From positions 6,822,846 through 6,886,845 of the forward strand of contig NC_088779.1 in NCBI RefSeq assembly GCF_954871325.1: 64,000 nucleotides of DNA, read 5' to 3'. This stretch comes from Gordionus sp. m RMFG-2023 (taxonomy: Eukaryota; Nematomorpha; Gordioida; Chordodea; Parachordodidae). The notes below the pieces were generated by a model that had not been told where the DNA came from, did no database searches, and saw only the letters and a list, made by a program, of their open reading frames with translations. Positions 22,081 to 34,600 of the stretch are shown here, piece by piece (the stretch's first letter is position 1; each line of letters starts with the position of its first letter). Made by a program: the position numbers and the translations under genes.

Positions 22081-23699
22081 GAATAAAATTTAATTCAAAT
22101 TAATATTAACTCGAGATTTAGTAAATAGAGTCTAAACCCTCCTACCATCTATGAGCAAAATGTTCAGACTTATAAAATACTATTTTATCTAAAATCCTAA
22201 TAGGGTCATTTAACAAAAGTATCTTGGAAGACCAAATTGCAAATAGGATGCTCTATCACCGAAATTAAGTGGGAAAATATGATAAGTTTATAATAGATTA
22301 TAAAAAGCTGGAACGTAAAAGATTACCTGATAGTAGTAAAATAATTTCTTAAAATCAAATTTTAGATTTTTTTTTATTTTCAATATTTTATTGGATGAAA
22401 TTCTAAGAGTATGAGATAGTATGTCACATTGATTTTAGTGGAATTAAAAGATTTATGAAGCAGACGACAAGGTCATATGGATTTTTTTACAAGAAAGAAT
22501 CACTGCATTGCAATGATGATTATATTTTAATAAATTAAAATTGAATCGTGCTTTTAAGTTGCATAATCGTATTCATTATAATTTGAAGTTAGAATAATTT
22601 ATTGTAAAATTAATTTTAACGAAAATTAAACTTATTAATTAAATCCCCTTAACCTTAAGATGTTTAAATTTTTTGGTACAAGCTCATGATAAGTAACTAT
22701 TAAACTTGTCATTATTTCATAAACATCTCTTAAACCTTCATTCTTATATTATAATTTTTTAAGCAATTATATGACAAAAAGCTAAACTTTAGATATATTT
22801 TCTTTCTACTATAAAAAATGTTTTGTAGAAAATTTAGGTATATTGATTGGATATAATATTACCATTTCTTATTGTAAGCTTTAAGCACATTTGTAACAAA
22901 TTTGTCAACAAATTATTCAGGAATGAAAAGGAGAAATATATTGCTAACTTATGTTAATTTATATTTATCGGAATATTATATTATATTTAAAGTTATAAAC
23001 TTGTTTGAAAATTATATACAAGACTGGTGAGAGGTCAGCAAACCCTTAATCACTCATCAATTCAGCCCATGGATTTAGTCAGAATATTATTATTATGTTT
23101 GGGATAGGTCTGGAAAAAAAGCATTATTGTTGAAAATATTTTTTAAAATTAATCAGATCAGTGATATCAATTAAACGTGTTATGTATGGAGGGACCTCAA
23201 ATAATTCACTTAAGTTCTTAATAACTTATTGACTAATGTGCTAAATTTAATTAATGGTTTGATTATATTCTTGATAGTTAAATTTTTTTTCCCAATTTAA
23301 TAAAAATATATTAAAGAAAAAATGTTTACTTTTATTTTTTGAATATTAAAGTTTTCAAATTTTGATAATTCTTTTTCAAGTTATAGATATGCTCTAAAAA
23401 GATTATTATATACAATTACAAGTGTTTTATTTGGGAATACATTATAAACAAAGACCATTTACTGACATATTAATTGTTTTTTTTAGAAGTATATAACTAT
23501 ATTCCAATCATAAATTATTATAATAATAAAAAGGCATTGACAGAGTTGGGACTATAAATTCCCATGTTGGCCTCGATAACCATATTACATAAAATCTTGC
23601 ATATGATTATAAAAGTGTGTAAAAATGTAGCCAAAAAAAATTTTTGAAAAAAAAAATCCATCCACAGATTTAATATTAAAATTATTATGTACTATTTGA

Positions 23700-24110
23700 T
23701 CTCTATTGTTTTGCCTTGGATTTATAAACATATATATGTTTATCATGACCACAAAACGTTTTCATGTGATTTTTATAGCCATTGATAAGATGATACTTGT
23801 GTATTGCAGCATTATCTATAATGTTAATTGCATCATTTGGAAGAATTATTATTAATTCTCTAAGATAATTGATAATATTTCAATAAACTGTTAATTTTTA
23901 AGGCCCCAAATTTTTATCATACACAAAAGACTGACGTTCTTGCCTTTGGGAGGTGTCTCAGTTGGTGTGACATTGTAGAGGAAGTACATTTTCCAAATTA
24001 TATTTAGCATTATAAGATAGTAAGTCTGGCGAATAAGGATAACTTCAGATGTATGTCATCGCTCGGGCTCTCCCAGCTATTTTTTTAGACCAACTATACT
24101 TCCCTCACTT
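23700..24110 (-). pseudogene. Tc1/IS630-like transposase remnant
   Basis: On the minus strand, TPPKGKNVSLL near 23930 and, downstream, INIIDNAAIHKY near 23810 match the order of the Tc1-like DDE core (RGxNxSLL ... IIMDNxxxH). YSWSKK-like text lies further upstream near 24085. Frames are interrupted and no terminal repeats were found, so it is an old fragment. Confidence 0.55.
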
Positions 24111-24710
24111 TTGGGTAAACCTGGAGGCAAATTTTCTGTGATATCTTTGATATATAATAAACGTTTTACCCATTAAAAGATCTATAATCTTTCTTTCGAT
24201 TTTGTAGGTGTCTTATTTTTGCATCTCTTTTTTTGAATTTGATATTGCTTAAATGCTCCCTCCCCCTATATATTTTGGAAAGGTTTCTTATCCTAATTTC
24301 TTTACCTAAGCTATGGACATATCACAATGTTTGACAATATCTTTTGTTTTCTTTTTTTCCCCCCATTTCAGGTTGGCATGACAATTTTGTTATTCGATTT
24401 TATACTTATTTCAACAATTATATTTTCTTTTCGGGTTATCAATTAGCGGTGAGTTTAAACGGCTTATTATCGTAAAATTAACACTTATAGCAGATTGCGA
24501 TAGTGCTAGAATGAAAAAAGATAATTATATAAATAAGCAATTAATATTGATGATGAATTTGAGACAATATTTTTATTATTATATAAAAAAGTTTCTAAAA
24601 TTATTATTGGTATTATTGGATGAAATATTATTATTGTTATTAAACATCATAAATTTTAAAATTGATTAACAATTACGCCTTTTATTATTATTTTTCTTCC
24701 TACACACCTT

Positions 24711-24910
24711 TAATGCTGTTTAAACATCTCATTAGAGCCGATTTTTAAAAAATAGCCATAAAAATATTGCCTAAACCTCGAAAATTCGCTAATTGTTGTC
24801 CTTTGTGTCATCTATCAACAAAATCTTCAAGCTTGTATAATGTTTATCTGCATAAAAAATTGACCAAGCCGTTTTTAAAGATTGGCTCAAATTGAGCTGT
24901 TTAACAACAC
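24711..24910. mobile_element. MITE of the TAGTGTTGTTAAACGGCTC family
   Basis: Ends read TAATGCTGTTTAAACA and, inward from the right, GGTGTTGTTAAACAGCTC. The flanks ACACACCT (left) and ACACACCA (right) look like a slightly decayed 8-bp target duplication, which would place the family in hAT. Internal inverted arms as in the other copies. Confidence 0.7.
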
Positions 24911-25539
24911 CACACACCAAACGATTAAATTAATCCATTTCCAATAAAAAAAAAAGTCAAATATTTTTTGCTATTTATTTTATTTTTCCAAAAATAAAAG
25001 ATAAATCGAACATTTTTGATGAATGAATGTTGATAATAAGATAATAAATATTTTAATTTTAATCATTATATAAATGATCTATATCTAGCATTTATTTTAA
25101 TATTATTATTATTATCATAAATCCCAGTTTGGTAAGTTAGCTAATTCTCTAATGGATTATAATATGATAAGGATCAATTGCAAATTACCCCTGAAAAATG
25201 GCATCGAATTTCCTCACTGTGTTCTTTTTCTTGATCCTGTTTATTAATTTGCCTTTATTTTATTTATTTTTGCCAAAATAAAAACGGGAATGATTTTTAA
25301 CAATAGAAATACTTTTTTTTAAAAAAATAATATTTATCATTTAATTCATATCAACAATATTGTATTTTTTTTTTATCTTTATTATAATATAACAATATTT
25401 TTTATTGTCTCGCACAAAATAGAATTTTTTTTAAAAAAACTAAAATGTCAATATTCAATACAAAAAATTAATTTGGACAATTTAATTTTTGTTGTCATCA
25501 ATATATTTTTATTTATAGAGAAAATTCCATCTGTAAGGG

Positions 25540-25692
25540 ATGCCAAATAGCACCAAGATTATTCTGCTAAGCCTTCATTCACATCTCTTGAGCAGCGTTA
25601 AATCAAACCAAAAAATACGCAAAACATTAGGTCGATGCTTAAGTCTCAGCAACGGGGAAAATATATCCGATCTAAAACGATTCTTATTGGAG
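25540..25692 (+). CDS. NAGS: NAGS exon 1: start codon and presequence
   Basis: Begins MPNSTKIILLSLHSHLLSSV and ends DLKRFLLE in phase 0 at TTGGAG/GTAATA. The first 40 residues have six Lys/Arg and no Asp/Glu, and an amphipathic look. FLLE followed by exon 2 FDADAKEGRYWLKYF matches the human FLNQCGASPGEARHWLTQF block that opens the kinase-like domain. Confidence 0.82.
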
Positions 25693-28600
25693 GTAATAAA
25701 AATTATCTTATATCATTTTTATATAATTTATGTGTGAGAGAAGATGACGGGGGGAGGGGGTATGAAGTTGCTTCAATTTTAATAAGATACAATTAGGCTA
25801 TTTCTTTGCATAAAATTAGGTTCATTTGGAGGAAATTGGAACATAAGTATATTTTCTTCAAAAAAATAGAGCCTAACATAACTCGAGAGGTGGGGAGGGG
25901 GAAAATTTAAACGTCCTGAAAGTTTGACCCCCCCCCCCCCCCCCCCCGTAAATACCTCTTTGACTGAGATTTTATGTACATACTAAACGAATACCTTCAA
26001 GAAAAAAAAATGTAAAAGATAAACCCATGACTGTACTAAGCTGACGGATTTCGTAAGGGAAACTTTTAACTTTCATTTATTTTTCTTTCATTCCAGCAAT
26101 CCTAAAAGTTTGAAAACTGGTTTAAATTGGTACCGGTTCTGATATTTGACTCGCTTCCATTCTTGCTCTAAACTCTATTAATAAAGAACAATGTTTAAAA
26201 AAATTATCGAAAGATTTACGCATTTAGTTAAGTTAAAGGCTATAAGTTAGAATCATACATAATTTGCATATAAATTAGTTGTACCTTTTGTTAAAATTAG
26301 ATATATTTTTGTTCCAACAGGTCCTTAAAAATTTAAATAGAGAGAAATGTAACCAGTTACTTTTCATATATATTTATCATTCACTATCTTAAATGATTAT
26401 TTCCCAAGTTTAAAATTGCTAGTTTATTAATATAATATCTGATTTATATCAAAACGCTCTTGTAAAAAGTTTATTTAATAAGGAAATATTTTCGAAGAAA
26501 AATTAGCACACCTCTTAAACCGCCAACCTTGAAAATAGATTATTCTTGATGGAATCTAAGTTAAAATTTAATAAACCCTAATTTTTATTAAAAGTACTAA
26601 TTACCTATTTTTCTTGTGCAAATAAAAAAATTATAACTAGTACCTTTTAAGAATGTAACTTGTAACAATCTAATTATATTTCAAATTTTACAACATTTAT
26701 ATGGTTTTTTTTAAATGTAAAAAAAAATTAATACTATCATTTTATGGCTGCTTTATAAATGCTCATTACTTTGACTTGAATAGCTTAACCCTTTATTAAC
26801 AGTTAGTTTTGTATATTTTGCCGCGAATTAACTATGAATGATGGTAACGGATACGTTTTTAGACGGATCGTACCGAATCATATGCTACTATTAATATTTA
26901 CATAATTTTTAATAAGATTGACTTTTGACGGATTATCGCGGAATCGTATGTCCGTCTGCACCATGAAGGCAACCTAAGTTTCACTGTTTCAATGAATTTT
27001 TATTATTACAACCACAGTAAGGAACGTTATCTTGATTTCAGACCCATAGCCAGGAAGCAACAGCTGAGGAGAGATGGGAGGGGGATCAAAAGTTTTTTTG
27101 AGGGCCAGTATATTTTTTTTTATAAGCCACTAAAACAATTGGAAGCCGAAATGGGGGTATCTCCCCTTCATGGGTGCATGATTGTATAGACATAACTTTG
27201 TACCCCACATGCCTAAAGTTATGTAAAAAGATAAATAAACATAAAAAGAAGAAGAGCTTTAAAAAATTGAAATTAATTTTTGTTTTAAATAGTTTTTGAA
27301 GGATTATCAATAAGAAATTGATACTTTTTTATTAAAACAAAAATTGATTAATTTAAATAAAATAAAAAAATGAAGGTAAACTTAAATAAAATTTATATCA
27401 TTTTATCTAATATCGATTTTTAATTATAGATATCATTAACGAATAAAGATGGCGTATTTTGTTTGTAAAATTGCATTAAAAATAATAATAAAAGAAGCTA
27501 TCAAGACTTTTTACTTGTAGTAATTACTAGGAATTTAATCGGGGCTCAAAATTTTGGTCAAATTAGAGATTCGCCCAAGTAAGACAGGTTTTTATGTAAC
27601 TTCAGTATTGGTTCAATTTTTTTAAAAAAATTTTATAAAGGCAAAAAAAAGTGATTATATGTTTGTAATAATTAGATTTTTTTCTTATTTACAATCTGAT
27701 ATCGAGGTCATTCTTATGAATATTTTAATTTTTCTGGACATTTGTTGTATCTTGCATTTTGGAAGCCTTTTTTTTGCGACCTGCTTTATTATCCAATAAA
27801 TAAAAATTAACTTGCTCTTAACTTAATAATACTATTTATTCTAATCGAATATACAAAATATAGTACAGTTAAGGTTCGGTTAAATATGAGCCTATTTCTC
27901 AATAATCGGACACATTCTAATTAGGATTTAATATACTTGTTATAAACTTATCTATCGGAGATTTAACAAATATTTATATCGGTTTTTCTGTTCTTCACAC
28001 ATTTCTCCCCCCCCCCCCTCCCAAATATATGGCTGAAAAAAAAACAAATGCTCATTGAATATTTTTTTCTTTCTCCTTGGATTTTTTAAAAAAAATATTC
28101 GTTTTCAGGCCCCGCTCATGATTTTCAAAAGCATATTGGTTCTTGGGTCGGTCCCGATTTTTATTTTTGATGAAAATAAATAATCTTAGCCCGTTCTGGA
28201 ATTCTTAAAATTTTGCTATTTTTTCAATAATTTTGGCTATGCTTTGCAAGTTGCTTCGAAGAGAAATTAAAGAAAAAAAAATTTTTTCATTATCGGTTAT
28301 CGGATCTGTGAAAAATTGAATGATAATTTGTGGATCAAATCCTAACCCATTTTACTTTAATTACTATTATCTTTGAATTATAACCAGGGGGACTATCTTT
28401 AAATTTTTATCGATAGAAATTATAATCTTTTTTTATTCAGTGTCAAATCATTTAAAAAAAATAACAATTTAACTGAATTGTCAATATTAGTGTTGCGAAA
28501 ATGACGAATTAGGCTTATGCCTACAAAAAAAAAATCATCCTAACCTTGATGCCGCGAGTTGATTTTTCTCCTGCTTTCCTTGAGATTCAACCATTTTTTT

Positions 28601-31600
28601 TTATTCAACTAAAAACTCGGTTTATCCATTTAAGGAATCGGATATAAATTAAGCTATTTATCATTTACCCAGAATATACTATATTTTTTTTAAAATAAAC
28701 TTTTAAATCTGACGAATTGAGTTTTTAATATTGTTTATTTATCCACGTGAAAGCTTGAAAATTAAATTAGTATCTCCGATCCAATGATATATAATACCTA
28801 GAATGACGATACATTCATTAAAATGTATTTCGAGGCGTCATTGAATATAAAATACGCCATTTTGGTTTTCATTTTAAAAATTTTTTAAAAAAATATATAA
28901 AACTGAATTATTATTTATTTAAAAAAAAATTATCATGAAATTTTGATGTAAATTATTTATAAGGGAAAACCAAAATAATCGTGCCGCCAGCTGATTGATA
29001 CGTATTGATACGCATTTACACATTAAAATGAATCGTCAGTCGTAAGTACTAAGTAGTAATTTGTCCAATCACGATTAAAGCTTTTAACTCCTTTATACAC
29101 TTACAAAAAAATTATATCTTATAAGTTCGACGCCGACGCCAAAGAAGGGAGATATTGGTTAAAGTACTTCAAAAATTTTAGTCATACCCAAAGGCCCTTC
29201 GCCATCGCTCATCTGGATGATGACGTATTCGAAAGGAAAGATATGGTTATATTTTTTTAAAAATATATATATTCATGTTAGCCGTAATTTTCGGCGTTGA
29301 ATAATTCGATTGCACAGATACGGAGAGTACAACTATTCGATATATTGATACTATCTCAATGCCTATAAATGGTTAAATTTATTTTAAAAAATTAAAAATT
29401 GCCAGGAATTTACCCGCAAAAATGGATTTTAATTTCCCCCCCCCCTCTGTTTGTTAGATTTGTATTTGAGTAACTAGATAAATCGCTCAATGTAACTTAA
29501 CACTTAACATTAATAAATATAAATAAGAATAAATTAGGAGGTAATATATCGAATTGTATCGGTTTCGACAGATACAAAAATGTTTTACAAATATATTGAC
29601 CTAGAATCTTAATATCAGACTAACCCTTTTCAGGAGTTTAATTACTGGTCCTCAAAATTTTTCAAATTTTTTTAAAAATCATAATAATTTCACCAACTGT
29701 TAAAATCAACGCTTAGAATTGTCATTTAAAAGTGCTATATATATATAGATAGGCTAAATTCTACTATATAATCTGATATCACAATTCAATTATATAAATG
29801 ATTTAATATATTCATTTTATGGCTAAACTAAAACAAAAAAAAATATGATAGTTAGAGAATCTCAGTTCAAGTCTCTGCTTCTTGCAAAGGAACGGCATGA
29901 AATGTATCATAGTACATGGCAAGAGCTTCCCATGCAACAAACCTATCTCATTCCAAGAATTCAACGTAATCTTTCATTTATAATAGTATTTTGAAATTTT
30001 AATCATCCAGCCCCAATACTTTTCTTTCTCGGGGGCTATGTGATCTATTCCATAAGTGAATTTTATTTTGAATATAAGAATTTGGGTTATTAGCCCTAAT
30101 ACAACTTATAACTAAACCTTTATAAGATGACGATCACTCAAGGGTGATTATTACAAACATTAATTTCAATCACGATTTTTTCAATCTAGTAAAAAAAAAG
30201 AAATAAAAATCGATTTTTTTTCTGATTTAAATATGACTTTAATAATTAGTTTTTTAAAATAAATTCAATAATTTAAAAAAAAACTTATTATAAAGCCAGC
30301 CGTTCAAACATCTAATAATATTAAATTATTTATATTCTAAATACTCTGGATGTCTCATAAATCCTGGAACCGATTATATTTATTTCATTCATTTAGTGCA
30401 AAAAATGGCCAGCCTTAAAGAAACAATCTGGAATCATTTTTAAATCAATATTTAAAAAGATTCCACATACAATTAAGTTTTAGTCTTTTATTACTGAGTA
30501 TATTTGGATAGTGAACCAGACGTCAAGAAGTCAAGATAAGTAGATGATCACCTTTGGAGGTTTCACTGATATACACATTATTTAATTTACAATAACAATT
30601 TTATATGTCTATAACGAATTTATTCATACATTGGAATGGTTCTTTCTTTTTTAGGCTGTGTTCAAAACATTAAAAAAAATTCGATCCACAAACTTTCCAA
30701 ATTTTATCAAAAGCAAGAAATAAGCTCTTTTTTAAAAAAATATAAAAATAGAAACATGTTTAAAATTTGCTTCTAGAAAATTGCCAAAATTTAACATGTA
30801 CGATTTCATTAAAATTTCTGAAAGTTTTGGAACTTTTCAAATTTTTTATAAATGATTTTGTATATGAATATAGCCTTATCAAAGAAAAAAAAGAAGAATT
30901 GTTTTAATTTTTTTAAAGATTAGATGAGAATGATAATTCACATGATTGTAATAAGCAAATAACTTTGTTATAATAATTTTTTCTTCCAAATATTTATCAA
31001 ATATTGATTTATTTAATGGAGCGTTTGTTCATTGTTGATCCAAAAGCCTGTTTACTTTATAATATATAAAATAAACTATCTTGTTTTAAAATCCACACAG
31101 AGCAATGACGTAACAACTAGAGTTTTGGGCGGACGAATCACGAATCTGTTCCGACTTAACTCGGGTCGGTAGGGCCCGGAAAAAACTTTCTCTCACACTC
31201 GGTCACAGGCATATTCAAAAACGAATTCGTATTTGATCCTTTTGAACTTATAGCTATCATATAAGAATAGTATTTCTTGAACCTCCTTTGATAGAAAAAT
31301 GTGCGGATATCGTTCGGGCAAAATTTTTTTTATCGATTCGGGTCGGACCTGATAATTTTAGGTTCCGACGCAGGCGTATAGTTTGGGAAAAGGGACATAA
31401 TATTTAGCTAGGGCCTTTTGAAAAAAAACGAATACTGATCGAATAATTGTTGTGTTTGGACCGATGGGTCCCCCAGTCTGAATGGGAATAATACAGTCCG
31501 TGATCGGGGGTCCGGGATGGTCAATGACTGGATCAGGGGGCCGGGTTTTATCTAGTCATAAAATCGCTTGGACAACATAATTTTCAAAGTTTATTCGAAT

Positions 31601-34600
31601 AAGTGAAATTACAACAAAAAAAAAGAAATTCAATTTAAAACGCACGAAAAATAATTAATGAATCAATGGTGTTTTGTTTTCCACCTTTATAATTTTTAAA
31701 ACAAAAGGAAAAAAAAAGTTGTTATTTAATCGCGATATAATCATTCATGAAACTGGTAAGAACCAGTTTCAAATGCAATATAAAAATAAGGTATAATATA
31801 TTAATTTCATAACAAAATAAAGGAAGATGGGAAAACAAAAAAAATAGAACATAACAATAATGAATTATTCTTATTTTTGTATACGTCAATCAAATATGAA
31901 TAATATATTTTATCATTTTCATGCGAAGACCACTTATATTATTCCATTAGTTCAAAAGACTCGCATTATCTCATAATGAAGGCTCGTAATCCACATTTTC
32001 TAAAAATCTTCTTTATCTAGCTTCTGCTTGTATATTTATCAGAGACCTGCAGAGGTACCATTTGCACGGCCCGGCCCGGCCCGGTTTTAAATTTTTTAGG
32101 CCCGGCCCGGATATTTTTTAAAAAAATTTTTTACGGCCCGGCCCGGATTTAAAAATTTAAACCCGGCCCGGCCCGGATATTTTTAAAAAAAAATTTTTAC
32201 GACCCGGCCCGGATTTAAAAATTTAAGGCTCGGCCCGGATATTTTTTAAAAAAAAATTTCAGGCCCGGCTCGAAATTTTTTAAAATTATATTCGACCTTA
32301 TATAAAAATTCACCTATGAGGTATTTTACCATATTTTTCAGCGAGTATTATCGCTTATTATTTAAAAATACATGTAAAAAGCTAATATTTTGAGAATATT
32401 ATATTGAATTTATAAAAATTATAAAACTGTTATTTATAAAAATGGATATTTTGAGCATATACTATATTTTATATTGCATTTATAAAAATAAAACTAATAT
32501 TCATAAAAATGGTAATAATATTTTGAGCATATACTATATTTTATATTGCATTTAAAAATAATAAAACTAATATTTAATTTATAAAAATGGAAAATATTTT
32601 GAGAATCTAATATATTGTATTTAATTTACTATTTAATTTATAAAATAAAAATAAATCGCTATTTATAAATAGTATTTTGAAAATATAATCTAATAGCACA
32701 ATATTAATATAATTTATTTTATAATTTAATTTTTTAACAAAAGAAGATAATTGTATTATATAATATTGTAAAAAAAAATAATGAAAAATGTTGGATTAAA
32801 AACTTTCATGACTCAAGGTAAATATAATAAATGCAATAAATATTTGACAGTTTGCAAAGTAAAAAACCAGCATGATTGACGAAACCCTATACTCAAGAAA
32901 GATATTAAAAATTCACAAATTATCATGAAGAAAGAGAAGCATATCTACTTTTTCAGGTTGAAGATTACTTCTTCTTTTTCCAAGAATTCTCGTTGTGGAA
33001 AAATTCCGCTCACAGCTTGCACTTGAAGCAGGAATTGCCAATTTTGCTAAAATTGGAAATTCGTTTTGATGAGCCGCCCACCACTCTATATCCACCTTAA
33101 ATGTTTCATCTATTTTTTTATTTATGTAATTATAATATTCATCATCGGGTATTGACATATTACTAGAATTACCATCGCCCCATTTGTCATAAAACGATTC
33201 AGTTTGTTTAACAACAGTCGTAATTTGACTGGTCGATGGTATTTCATTTACTTCCTGAGCCTCTTGTAATTTAATATAATCTTTTATATAGTTTTCCGTC
33301 ATCTTGCGATCTGTCCCTGACTATATACGTAATTTCTTGAATTTGGGACAGAGAAAAAGAGAAATAAAATGATACTTGTGTAAAACAAATTTTTCAATTA
33401 AAAAATGCTTTATATTAATTAAAATCAATTTTATTTCTCCTTTTTCGCTTTGAAAGGTATTACAAACTTCAAGAAGTGATATTCCTTTATTTGATTGTTT
33501 TGGTAAAATATATTCTAAAAATTTAGATATGAATTATAAAAAATTATATTAATAATACTTGAATATTGGGGCTTATTTAAGATATTCCTTTATTTGATTG
33601 TTTTGGTAAAATATATGTTGTAAAAATTTAGATATGAATTATAAAAAAATATATTAATACTTTGAATAAATTTGCAGGAAATTAATAATTAGATCGATCT
33701 GTTGGGTGTTAGGTAGTGTTAACCATCACCAAATATTATATTAATAACTATAATATAATATAATCTTATAACCATTAACTCATAATGTAAAAATTTTTAT
33801 AAAAAATATTAAGGCCCGGCCCGGGTTTAACAATCTTAGGCCCGGCCCGGATATATTTTAAAAAATTTTTAGCCCGCCCGGCCCGGCCCGGATATGTTTA
33901 AAAAATTTTTTAGGCCCGGCCCGGGTATATTTAAAAAATTTAAAATACGGCCCGGTCCGGGCCGGGTTTAGGGTCGGGCCGGGTTTAGGGTCGGGCCGGG
34001 TTTAGGATCGGGCCTGCAGGTCTCTGATATTTATATCCTTACACTAAATCTATTCTTTCATTTTTTTGCTAGTTATCCCTAATTTTCACAATATTCATAA
34101 AATCCAAATTAGGCAATCCTAATCTCGCTCCCCCTTCTAAAAAAATAATTCCTGAAAAAAAAACAATGAATATGAAAACATTTAATAAAATTTATATTTG
34201 CTCAGAGTCAGATATTAAAAAATGGTATCGATGTCAGAGCGGTGCCAGACCTAGAGAGTTAGAAATATTTGTCTCTTTAATTTGGGTATTGTATAGTAAG
34301 CATGATTGTTAGTTGGGGTTTTCTCTACATGTGCAGCAGTCTCCGTTCTTAAAATTATTGGTTAATTTATGCACGACTTCAAGTTTAAAATTGTTTCATT
34401 TTTTTAATGATTTTTATAACTGTTATTAATTATTATTTAATTAGAATTGTTTTAGGTATTCATTATGATTAATGTAAGTGAATCTCATTTTTTACCAATA
34501 TGAAATGAAAATATACATATTTAGTAAAATGTAAGATAACTTATCCAATATTCATGATATTTTTACTTAAGTTTGCAGATAACATTTTCTTTTATAAAGA

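Larger units (their letters stand above)
21104..25539. other. Intergenic stretch between the MLL-like gene and NAGS
   Basis: AT-rich and gene-free as far as I can see. It contains a tRNA-like fragment (21185-21265), a doubtful LINE remnant (about 21830-22080), a Tc1-like transposase remnant (about 23700-24110) and a MITE (24711-24910). No promoter for NAGS could be picked out in the last kilobase. Confidence 0.45.
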
